Shown here: positions 8,608 to 16,429 of the stretch, one piece after another
Position numbering within the stretch: position 1 is the stretch's first letter
Layout of the letters: every line of letters begins with the position of its first letter
DNA from: Clostridium sp. Marseille-P3244
GTDB taxonomy: Bacteria; Bacillota; Clostridia; Lachnospirales; Lachnospiraceae
Direction of reading: 5' to 3'
NCBI RefSeq assembly: GCF_900120155.1
Contig: NZ_LT635549.1
Span: 868,001-932,000, forward strand
DNA: 64,000 nt
Notes under the pieces: generated by a model
The model's database searches: none
What the model saw: only the letters and a program-made list of their open reading frames with translations
Told to the model about the DNA's origin: nothing
Translations under genes and position numbers: made by a program

Positions 8608-9474
8608 ATGAAAAAGTTCTTAGCGGTGGCTTTAAGTGCGGTTCTTGCTGCGGGCGTGCTTGCAGGATGCGGCGGAAACAGCGATGAAGAGGGCGGCAGC
8701 GGAAGTAAAACAGCAAAGGTGATCGATATTGATCTTACCGAAGAGGAGTATGCGTTCGGCGTGGACAAAGATCAGCCGGAGCTTTTGGAGAAGGTAAATT
8801 CCTTTATTGGCAAGATCAAAGAAGATGGAACCCTGGATGAGATTTGTGACAAATATTTTGGCGGCGGGGAGCCGGAGGCGGTAGAGTCCGCGGCTTTGGA
8901 CGAGTCAAAGGACCAGCTTGTAGTAGCTACGAACGCGGCGTTTGAGCCTTTTGAATATACAGAAGGAGAGGCTTTTGTGGGTATCGATATGGAAATTGCC
9001 GCGCTTCTGGCAGAGGAGCTTGGACAGGAACTGGTGATCCAAAATATGGATTTTGATGCGGTATGCCTGTCTGTCGGCCAGCATAAATGTGATATTGCGA
9101 TGGCAGGACTGACGATCAATGCGGAGAGGGAAGAGTATGTGACATTTTCTGATCCTTACTATGAGGCTTCTCAGCGCCTGGTAGTTCCCAGCGATGATAC
9201 AACATTTGATGACTGCACGACTGCGGATGAGGTTGTGGAGAAGCTGAATGAACTTACTGAGGATGATCAGATCGGCGTACAGCAGGGAACAACAGCCAAC
9301 TATTATATTGAAGGCGACGAAGACTGGGGCTTCCCGGGACTTCCTGCAACATGTACGACTTACAAGAACGGTTCTCTTGCGGTCCAGGATATGCTCAACG
9401 GGAACATTAAATATGTGATCATCGACGCTGCTCCGGCAGAAGCGATCACAGAGTCTATCAATGAGATGCAGTAA
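8608..9474 (+). CDS. Amino-acid ABC transporter substrate-binding lipoprotein, apparently circularly permuted
   Basis: A 288-residue lipoprotein with signal peptide and lipobox LAGC (Cys21). The segment at about 38-80 (YAFGVDKDQPELLEKVNSFI, then KEDGTLDEICDKYFG) is what normally forms the C-terminal end of class-3 amino-acid binding proteins. The canonical N-terminal start (LVVATNAAFEPFEYTEG) follows only at about residue 107. The protein then stops after VIIDAAPAEAITESI, just where the displaced segment should come. Joining the ends restores a normal order. The permease and ATPase follow directly, so this is probably the functional receptor of a polar amino-acid importer. The ligand is unknown. 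Confidence 0.88.
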   Translation: MKKFLAVALSAVLAAGVLAGCGGNSDEEGGSGSKTAKVIDIDLTEEEYAFGVDKDQPELLEKVNSFIGKIKEDGTLDEICDKYFGGGEPEAVESAALDESKDQLVVATNAAFEPFEYTEGEAFVGIDMEIAALLAEELGQELVIQNMDFDAVCLSVGQHKCDIAMAGLTINAEREEYVTFSDPYYEASQRLVVPSDDTTFDDCTTADEVVEKLNELTEDDQIGVQQGTTANYYIEGDEDWGFPGLPATCTTYKNGSLAVQDMLNGNIKYVIIDAAPAEAITESINEMQ

Positions 9475-9510
9475 TCAGTAGACAGATAAAAGCAGAATTC
9501 AGACAGAGGA

Positions 9511-9568
9511 GGAAAATGCGGGCATCAGTGGGAAAAAGAAAAACCTGTCAAGGATGCCCGCATTTTCC
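9511..9568. promoter_or_regulatory. 16-bp perfect hairpin between binding-protein and permease genes
   Basis: GGAAAATGCGGGCATC (9511-9526) is the exact reverse complement of 9553-9568, with a 26-base loop. It lies inside the presumed transporter operon and has no downstream U-run. A plausible role is partial termination or RNA stabilisation, so that the binding protein is made in excess. Confidence 0.7.
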
Positions 9569-9590
9569 ACTTTCATGAGAAGGGAAGACA

Positions 9591-10301
9591 ATGGGCGATT
9601 TTAGTCGAAAGGTAGATAAATTTATAGAGATATTCGTGGATCAGAACGGATATGTAAGAGTGGTGGAGGGACTCCAGAATACACTGCTTATCGCGGTCTG
9701 TGGTCTGATCATCGGTATCCTGATCGGTACGGTCATCGCGACAGTGCGGGTTCTGCCCAAATATAAAAGGCTCCCGAGAGTATTGAACGGCATCTGCAGC
9801 TTTTATGTCGCTTTGTTCCGCGGAACACCGATGGTGGTACAGCTTCTTGTATTTTATTATGTACTTCTTCCCATCATCGGATGGAATATTACAGGGGTAC
9901 AGGTGGCCATGCTTGTCTTCGGACTCAACAGCGGCGCCTATATTTCTGAAATCATGCGGAGCGGGATCCAGTCTGTAGATCCTGGGCAGATGGAAGCGGG
10001 AAGAGCAGTGGGGCTGAGTTTTGGTGCCAGTATGACTAAGATTGTGATCCCTCAGGCCGTAAAAAATATTCTTCCGACGCTGGGAAATGAGTTCATATCT
10101 CTGATCAAAGAAACGTCAGTGGTAAGTTTCGTAGGAGCGGCGGATCTGTACGTGGCGTTCAATTACATAGGAAGCAACAGTTATGAGTTTATGGTGCCGT
10201 ATCTGGTGATGGCGTTGATCTATATTGCGCTTGTACTGTTGATTACCCTGCTTATAAAACTGTTGGAAAGGAGCCTGAAGAAGAGTGATAGACGTAATTA
10301 A
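9591..10301 (+). CDS. Amino-acid ABC transporter permease (HisM/GlnP family)
   Basis: A 236-residue integral membrane subunit with about five hydrophobic helices. The EAA loop that docks the ATPase is [20 protein letters not shown] near residue 135. [20 protein letters not shown] matches the family core. It works as a homodimer with the ATPase encoded next. ribosome site GAGAAGGGAAGAC. It overlaps the ATPase start by 17 bases. Confidence 0.93.
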   Translation: MGDFSRKVDKFIEIFVDQNGYVRVVEGLQNTLLIAVCGLIIGILIGTVIATVRVLPKYKRLPRVLNGICSFYVALFRGTPMVVQLLVFYYVLLPIIGWNITGVQVAMLVFGLNSGAYISEIMRSGIQSVDPGQMEAGRAVGLSFGASMTKIVIPQAVKNILPTLGNEFISLIKETSVVSFVGAADLYVAFNYIGSNSYEFMVPYLVMALIYIALVLLITLLIKLLERSLKKSDRRN

Positions 10302-11109
10302 TCTTAGGAAAAGCTTCGGTGACCTTGAGATATTAAAGGGCATCAACATCACGATTAATAAGGGCGATATCCTGGCTGTGCTGGGGCCCTCCGGCTCCGG
10401 AAAGAGTACCTTCCTGCGCTGTCTGAACTGTATGGAAGATCCTACAGAGGGGAGCATTATCTTCAAAGGTGTGGATATTGCGGATATGAAAGTGGATATC
10501 AACCTGCACAGACGTCATATGGGGATGGTATTCCAGCATTTCAATCTGTTCAATAATAAAACAGTTCTACAGAATGTGATGATGGCTCCGGCATACTTAA
10601 GATGCCAGGATCTCAAGAAGGCAAAAAGGAAAAACAGGGCCATACGTTTTAAAAATATGTTCCGCAGTAATAAGGAAGAACTGATCCCTGTTACTGTGAC
10701 CAAGGAGCAGATCAGAAGTGAAGCAAAACAGCAGGCTCTGGATCTTCTGGAACGGATCGGTCTGGATGACAAGGCGGACGCATATCCGTCTACATTGTCC
10801 GGCGGTCAGAAGCAGAGAGTCGCGATCATCCGTTCCCTTGCCATGAATCCGGATGTGATCCTGTTTGACGAACCCACTTCAGCACTGGATCCCGAAATGG
10901 TCGGCGAGGTGCTGGAACTGATGAAGAAGCTGGCTATGGAAGGGATGACGATGGTGGTCGTAACCCATGAGATGGGATTTGCCCGGGAGGTTGCAACAAG
11001 GGTAATCTTTATGGATGACGGACAGATCCTGGAGGAAGCTCCTCCGGAGGAATTTTTCGATCACCCGAAGGATGAGAGGCTGAAAGAGTTTCTGTCAAAG
11101 ATCCTGTAA
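10285..11109 (+). CDS. Amino-acid ABC transporter ATPase (GlnQ/HisP family) with an extra basic insert
   Basis: A 274-residue ATPase, about 30 residues longer than typical GlnQ. Walker [11 protein letters not shown]-loop MVFQHFNLF, signature [11 protein letters not shown], Walker [15 protein letters not shown] and the switch His in VVTHEMGFA are all intact. The extra length is a Lys/Arg-rich insert at about residues 108-138 ([20 protein letters not shown]), in the helical domain that contacts the permease. The start is GTG 10285 with AAGGAG upstream, inside the permease end. Confidence 0.94.
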   Translation: MIDVINLRKSFGDLEILKGINITINKGDILAVLGPSGSGKSTFLRCLNCMEDPTEGSIIFKGVDIADMKVDINLHRRHMGMVFQHFNLFNNKTVLQNVMMAPAYLRCQDLKKAKRKNRAIRFKNMFRSNKEELIPVTVTKEQIRSEAKQQALDLLERIGLDDKADAYPSTLSGGQKQRVAIIRSLAMNPDVILFDEPTSALDPEMVGEVLELMKKLAMEGMTMVVVTHEMGFAREVATRVIFMDDGQILEEAPPEEFFDHPKDERLKEFLSKIL

Positions 11110-11128
11110 GGGAAAAGAAAGAACAAGT

Positions 11129-11165
11129 ATACGCCGGAACTGTATCGCAGGCCGGCGTATTTGTC
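11129..11165 (+). terminator. Terminator of the ABC transporter operon
   Basis: ATACGCCGG (11129-11137) pairs perfectly with CCGGCGTAT (11152-11160), followed by a weak T-rich stretch. It is 20 bases after the ATPase stop. Confidence 0.65.
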
Positions 11166-11218
11166 TGTTTTGGAGAAGTGCTGCCACAGGGAAGACGGAA
11201 GACAGGAGAAAAAGTAAG

Positions 11219-12946
11219 ATGAACTATGAACGAATCAGAAAAGCTTTGTTTCTTGAGCGGCCAAACCGCTTTATCGCCTATGCCGATGTAGATGGAAGGA
11301 GAGAGACTGTCCATGTAAAGAATACGGGACGGTGCGCGGAGCTTCTCATACCGGGAGCTGTGATCTATATCCAGGAGAGCGCAAATCCTGCCAGAAAGAC
11401 AAAGTGGGACTTGATAGCCGTGGAGAAGGGGGACCGTCTGATCAATATGGACTCCCAGGTTCCAAATCTGATTGTCCGGGAATGGATCGAGAAAGGGAAT
11501 CTGTTCCGGGATATCACCTTGATCCGTCCGGAGACAACCTTTGGAAACTCCCGGTTTGATCTGTATGTGGAGGCGGACGAGAAAAAGGTATTTATCGAGG
11601 TAAAAGGAGTCACTCTGGAGGAAAATGGAGTCTGCCGTTTCCCCGACGCGCCCAGCGACCGGGCAGTCAAGCATCTGGAAGAGCTGATCCGAGCCAGGAA
11701 GGAAGGATACGAGACCTATGTTTTCTTTGTAATCCAGATGCAGGGTGTAAAATATTTTACCCCGAATACGGACACTCATCCCGCATTCGCGGAAGCGCTT
11801 CGGAAAGCAAAAGAGGCAGGGGTGAATATCCTGGCGTATGACTGCCAGGCAGAACCGGAGCGGATTACGGTAAGAGAACCTGTTGATGTGGTCCTTCTCA
11901 GTCCCCGTATGAAAGAGGCTGTCAGGCCTGTTGTCGAATGGTTTCGGATATACAAAAGAGATCTGCCGTGGAGGCGCAGGATGAACGCCTATGAAGTGTG
12001 GATATCGGAGATCATGCTGCAGCAGACCCGGGTGGAAGCGGTGAAACCCTATTACGAACGTTTCTTAAAAGAACTTCCCGATGTCAGGGCGCTGGCAGAG
12101 GTTCCGGAGGACCGCCTACTCAAGCTGTGGGAAGGACTGGGATATTATAACCGGGCGAGAAATTTAAAGGAAGCTGCCGGCCAGATTATGGAGAAATACG
12201 GGGGAAAATTTCCTGAAACATATGAGGAAATCTTAACTCTGAAGGGGATCGGTACGTATACTGCAGGAGCCATCAGCTCATTTGTTTATGGGATACGCAG
12301 GCCTGCTGTGGACGGGAATGTACTGCGTGTGGTAACCAGGATTACTGCGGACGGAGATGATATTGCAAAATCTGGGACAAAGACCAGGATAGAGCAAATG
12401 GTGGAAGAAGTGATCCCTGAGGATTCTCCCGGAGATTTCAATCAGGGCCTGATCGAACTGGGAGCTGTTGTGTGTGTGCCAAACGGAGAACCCAGATGTG
12501 GGGAATGCCCTGTGAGCGGGATCTGTCTGGCGCACCGGCAGGGGAGAGAGACGGACTTCCCTGTGAAGTCAAAGGGCAGGGAAAGGCGTGTTGAACAGCG
12601 TACGATCTTTATTTTCCGGGACAACGAAAAGACCGCGATACAAAAACGGCCCGATTGCGGAATGCTGGCAGGGCTGTATGAATTCCCGGGAGTGGAAGGC
12701 TGCCTGACTCAGTCCGAGGCAGTGGATTACGCGAAATCACTTGGACTCATGCCGGTCCGGGTTAAGAGACTTGGGAGCGCGAAACATATTTTCAGCCATG
12801 TAGAATGGCATATGATCGGCTATGAGATCATGGTGGACGAGCTGGAACGCAATATGGCGCAGGATACGCTTATATTTGCGGATATCAGGGAACTGGAAGA
12901 ACATTATCCTATGCCGTCCGCGTTTGAAGCATATCGGCCGGTCTGA
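11219..12946 (+). CDS. SfsA-MutY fusion: SfsA-type nuclease-fold domain joined to A/G-specific adenine glycosylase
   Basis: A 575-residue two-domain protein. Residues 1-225 are a complete SfsA domain (NTGRCAELLIPG, SRFDLYVE, KVFIEVKGVTLEENGVCRF), with the Asp and Glu-x-Lys pattern of a PD-(D/E)XK fold. Residues about 230-575 are a full MutY, which removes adenine mispaired with 8-oxoguanine: catalytic Glu in WISEIMLQQTRV, helix-hairpin-helix LKGIGTYTAGAI, Asp in PAVDGNVLRVV, a [4Fe-4S] site C-x7-C-x2-C-x5-C, and a C-terminal NUDIX-like recognition domain. There is no stop or frameshift between the halves. How SfsA contributes is unknown. Confidence 0.93.
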   Translation: MNYERIRKALFLERPNRFIAYADVDGRRETVHVKNTGRCAELLIPGAVIYIQESANPARKTKWDLIAVEKGDRLINMDSQVPNLIVREWIEKGNLFRDITLIRPETTFGNSRFDLYVEADEKKVFIEVKGVTLEENGVCRFPDAPSDRAVKHLEELIRARKEGYETYVFFVIQMQGVKYFTPNTDTHPAFAEALRKAKEAGVNILAYDCQAEPERITVREPVDVVLLSPRMKEAVRPVVEWFRIYKRDLPWRRRMNAYEVWISEIMLQQTRVEAVKPYYERFLKELPDVRALAEVPEDRLLKLWEGLGYYNRARNLKEAAGQIMEKYGGKFPETYEEILTLKGIGTYTAGAISSFVYGIRRPAVDGNVLRVVTRITADGDDIAKSGTKTRIEQMVEEVIPEDSPGDFNQGLIELGAVVCVPNGEPRCGECPVSGICLAHRQGRETDFPVKSKGRERRVEQRTIFIFRDNEKTAIQKRPDCGMLAGLYEFPGVEGCLTQSEAVDYAKSLGLMPVRVKRLGSAKHIFSHVEWHMIGYEIMVDELERNMAQDTLIFADIRELEEHYPMPSAFEAYRPV

Positions 12947-12955
12947 ACCGAAGGA

Positions 12956-13310
12956 TTATTCATCCGGCTTTACGGCCTGGATGTAATGGGAGATGATCTG
13001 CTCCAGATGTTCCAGTTTTGAAGGAGGGCAGGTGGTCAGAAGGCGGATGGCGGGATAATATCTGCCCTCTTTTTCCTGGGTCCCAAAGAGAAGATAATCG
13101 GCGGAGACATTGAGAGAAGAGGACAGCCGCGCGTGTGGCCAGAGACATACTTTTTAAACCCAGCTCCAGATCATAACAGAAGCGTGGAGTGATACCGGCC
13201 ATTTCTGCCAGGGTTTCCCGGGAGTATCCGTTTAGAAGGCGCTGCTTTTTAATCCGTTCACCGATCAGGACATTATCTGTTACTGCCATAGTTGTAGTCA
13301 TTCCTTTCAT
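12956..13310 (-). pseudogene. XRE-family helix-turn-helix regulator interrupted by a frameshift
   Basis: The N-terminal part (IGERIKKQRLLNGYSRETLA, then ITPRFCYDLELGLKSMSLAT) is a clear XRE helix-turn-helix. Near 13128-13135 the frame is lost, and the original frame runs on into non-homologous sequence. Shifting frame there restores a coherent C-terminus (LSSSLNVSADYLLFGTQEKE, then PPSKLEHLEQIISHYI) ending at TAA 12956-12958. The run CACGCGCGG seems to lack two bases or to have gained one. Start may be 13310 or ATG 13289, the latter having AAAGGA upstream. It could be a real mutation or a sequencing error. Confidence 0.75.
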
Positions 13311-13315
13311 TAATG

Positions 13316-13357
13316 ACTCAGAGAAACTGTCAGGAACGTTGTTTCTCTGAGTTTTTT
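13316..13357 (+). terminator. Terminator-like hairpin upstream of the cohesin-like gene
   Basis: ACTCAGAGAAAC pairs perfectly with GTTTCTCTGAGT across a 13-base loop and is followed by TTTTT on the plus strand. It would stop transcription running out of the SfsA-MutY gene before the surface-protein gene. Confidence 0.7.
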
Positions 13358-13521
13358 GTTATATTCTGGAATATTAAAACCCGGATATGAAAAGAGATAT
13401 GAACCAACAGGGGTTAAAAAATATCTGAGGAGCTCATAACGGTTACGTGATGCCAGGAATTATAATTGATTAGAAAAGATGAAAATATTGGAAATATATA
13501 ATTGAGGAGGTTACATAAATA

Positions 13522-16332
13522 ATGAAGACAGCAGGTCTGAGAAAAGGAATCGCGCTGTTCCTGGCAGTTGTGATGATGCTGGGAATAGGCGGGATGTCAG
13601 TACCGACAGCACAGGCAGCGGAATATCCGGACAGTGGGATAACATTTACGGTCACAACTGACAAAAAAGAAGTTAAGCCGGGAGATATTATCACGCTGAC
13701 CGTGGATATGAAAGGAACCCAGGGGTACAGCGGCATCTATGGCATTGTATTTAAGATTAATTATGATGCGGATGTTGTCGAGCCCGTGAGAAACGAAAGG
13801 GGAGACTGGGCCTTTACCACCGGAAGCGCCGTCCCGACGGGAATGTCCGCGGGAGCAGGAGAAGTTGAAGGGGTAAGAGTCACCGCGTCAATCATGGATC
13901 TTTTCCAGACACTTGAATTTACAGACGGGACGCTGCTCACGGGGCAGTTCAAAGTGAAAGAAGATGCTGTGGGTGGAGCGTTTGGTTTTCAGTTCCTGGA
14001 TGGCCCGGAAGATATTCAGGTCGGACATAAGGATCTGGGGATGATGAGCTTTGCGATCGATGACCGGACAGAGGGAATGCAGGTGGCAAGGCCGGTAACA
14101 GGTATTACACTGGACCAGACGTCTATGACACTGGACAAAGGGACAACAGGGAAATTAACCGCTACCCTTTCTCCGGAGGGAAGCACCGGCACCATTCAGT
14201 GGACAAGCAGTAACGACAATGTGGCTTCAATAGAACAGGACGGAACGGTTACCGCAAAAGGGACGGGTACTGCAACGATAACGGCATCTATAAATGGATT
14301 GAGCGCTGCCTGTGAGGTCCGGGTGATCAATCCACTGAAGGGGATAACGATTACTGCTCCGGAAGATCGCCATACACTGAAAAAAGGACAGGCTCTGCAG
14401 CTGACAATTGTACCGGAGCCGGAGGACGCGGAAGGAGATCTGACAGCAGAATGGGAAAGCCTTGATCCAGATATAGCAGAAGTAGACGGAAACGGACTGG
14501 TCACGGCAAAGGCAGACGGCAGTACAACAATCCGGGCAACTGTCGGAGAACTGACCGCTGATTATGAGATACGGGTGCAGGAAATCAAACTGACAGATTT
14601 TGTGCTGAACAAGACAGAAACAACACTTCACCGGGGCGCATCCGACAAGCTGACGGCGACTCCGATCCCCGCTGATACTACGGATGATACCCGTGTAAAA
14701 TGGGAATCTTCTGATCCGGACAGCGTGACTGTGGACGGAGACGGCAATATTACAGCAGTTGCTCTGGGCGGAGCGACGATCACCGCGACCATGGGGAATT
14801 TTGTGAAACAGTGTATTGTAAAGGTAGATGCGCCTCTGGAAGCGATTATACCGGACCAGAAAGAAATACATATGCTCAAAGGGCAGTCTGCACAGCTTGG
14901 CTACACACTGGACCCGTCAGATACGACAGATGACAGGACAGTGACAATGACATCCTCTGACGATGAAGTTGTTTCGGTAGATTCTCTGACCGGGACACTG
15001 ACCGCGAAGAAGAAAGGCACAGCAAATATTACTTTGACCGGGGCAAATGACATTACAGCAGTAGTGGCAGTCAGTGTAGAGGAAATACCTGTGGAAGGCG
15101 TAGTACTTGACAAGGCTTCGGCAGAGATTGAAAAGGGAGAGGCAATCACCCTGATGGCAAAGGTCATGCCGGAAAATACGACAGACAGCGACAAGAGCAT
15201 TACCTGGAGCAGTTCTGATGAAAGTATCGTTACAGTATCTCCGGATAAAACGGCATCCGGAGAGAGCGTTACCGTGACAGCGACAGGCAAAGGCGGCAGA
15301 GCCGTGATCACAGCGGAAAGCGCCAACGGAAAAACAGCGGAATGTCAGATTCACGTGCCGATCCATATCGAAAGCATAGAGATGAAGGATGTGGAGATCC
15401 TGAGAGGCAAGACTACCTCCATGCCGGAAAATGTGTCCTTTATTCCGGAAAATACGGATGACGACCGCACGCTTACATGGACCAGTTCTGACCCGTCAGT
15501 TGCTTCTATCGACTCTCAGACAGGTGTAGTAACAGCGCTGAGAGAGGGGACTGCGACGATCACGGCGACCACAACTGGGACGAAAGTACCTGTTATGACA
15601 ACAGCGGAAGTGACAGTAAAAGAAAATCATCTGACGCAGGAATTTGGGGATAAGATTAAATTTGATGAATTGAAAGACGCTGTCCTGAAGGGACAGAGCG
15701 TGTATATGAATGAACTTCTGAACTTTAACTCACTGGTGGAGGAAGCGCAGATCACGGATGACTTTGCACTGCTGTGGAGTGTCAGTGACGACACCGTCGC
15801 TTCCATTGACCAGAATGGATGTCTCACCGGATTAAAGGAAGGAAAGACTATGGTAATGGTCCAGATCCGCGCGACAGATGGAAACGGTGATCTGACAGCA
15901 GAATACTCTGTTGAAACAGAAGTAAACGTAAAAGAGATTCCATTGAATTCTATCGCATTTGACAAAATGATCCGTGAGATGACAGTGGGAGAGAAAGCTG
16001 TATTAAATATCCTCTACAATCCGGTTGACACGACAGATTCAAAAGATGTTGAATGGTCCACGTCGGATCCGTCGGTTCTTTCAGTGACGAATGGACAGGT
16101 TACAGCGCTGAAAGCCGGAAAAGCCACGATCACCGCAAAGGTTGGAAAAGCAGAACCCATCCACATGGAAATCACAGTAAAAGACGTACAGACCTCGGAT
16201 AAAACCACGGATACAGGTGGAGCTGTACAGACAGGGGATACCGTCAATGCCGGATGGTATATAACAGTACTTCTTCTGGCGGCAGCGGCGTTGACTGTAA
16301 CAGTGGTGATAAGGAGGAGAAAACGTTTCTGA
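13522..16332 (+). CDS. Surface protein: cohesin-like domain, eight Ig-like (Big_2) repeats, C-terminal membrane anchor
   Basis: A 936-residue exported protein. The signal peptide ends near AQAA (residue 33). Residues about 38-185 resemble a cohesin domain (EVKPGDIITLTVDMKG, GIYGIVFKINYDADVVEP, GTLLTGQFKVKEDAVGG). About eight bacterial Ig-like repeats follow (190-900), each with the pattern TWSSSDxxIxTV then GxATITA. The end has QTGDTVN, a hydrophobic helix and RRRKRF, a layout typical of a sortase signal, although the LPxTG motif is not canonical. It probably projects the cohesin-like head from the wall. The next gene encodes a dockerin. GAGGAGG precedes the start. Confidence 0.85.
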   Translation: MKTAGLRKGIALFLAVVMMLGIGGMSVPTAQAAEYPDSGITFTVTTDKKEVKPGDIITLTVDMKGTQGYSGIYGIVFKINYDADVVEPVRNERGDWAFTTGSAVPTGMSAGAGEVEGVRVTASIMDLFQTLEFTDGTLLTGQFKVKEDAVGGAFGFQFLDGPEDIQVGHKDLGMMSFAIDDRTEGMQVARPVTGITLDQTSMTLDKGTTGKLTATLSPEGSTGTIQWTSSNDNVASIEQDGTVTAKGTGTATITASINGLSAACEVRVINPLKGITITAPEDRHTLKKGQALQLTIVPEPEDAEGDLTAEWESLDPDIAEVDGNGLVTAKADGSTTIRATVGELTADYEIRVQEIKLTDFVLNKTETTLHRGASDKLTATPIPADTTDDTRVKWESSDPDSVTVDGDGNITAVALGGATITATMGNFVKQCIVKVDAPLEAIIPDQKEIHMLKGQSAQLGYTLDPSDTTDDRTVTMTSSDDEVVSVDSLTGTLTAKKKGTANITLTGANDITAVVAVSVEEIPVEGVVLDKASAEIEKGEAITLMAKVMPENTTDSDKSITWSSSDESIVTVSPDKTASGESVTVTATGKGGRAVITAESANGKTAECQIHVPIHIESIEMKDVEILRGKTTSMPENVSFIPENTDDDRTLTWTSSDPSVASIDSQTGVVTALREGTATITATTTGTKVPVMTTAEVTVKENHLTQEFGDKIKFDELKDAVLKGQSVYMNELLNFNSLVEEAQITDDFALLWSVSDDTVASIDQNGCLTGLKEGKTMVMVQIRATDGNGDLTAEYSVETEVNVKEIPLNSIAFDKMIREMTVGEKAVLNILYNPVDTTDSKDVEWSTSDPSVLSVTNGQVTALKAGKATITAKVGKAEPIHMEITVKDVQTSDKTTDTGGAVQTGDTVNAGWYITVLLLAAAALTVTVVIRRRKRF

Positions 16333-16429
16333 TCACCCGGGTAACAGGAAAGGCGGGACAGCGGATGGCTGTTCCGCTTTTATACTAAATAGAAGGAGCC
16401 AAGTACAAGGGAGAAGGAGGAAGAAGAAA

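Noticed and set aside
8608..9474. Frameshifted or chimeric gene instead of a permuted protein
   Set aside because: There is one intact frame with signal peptide and all lobes present once; no remnants of duplicated segments are seen.
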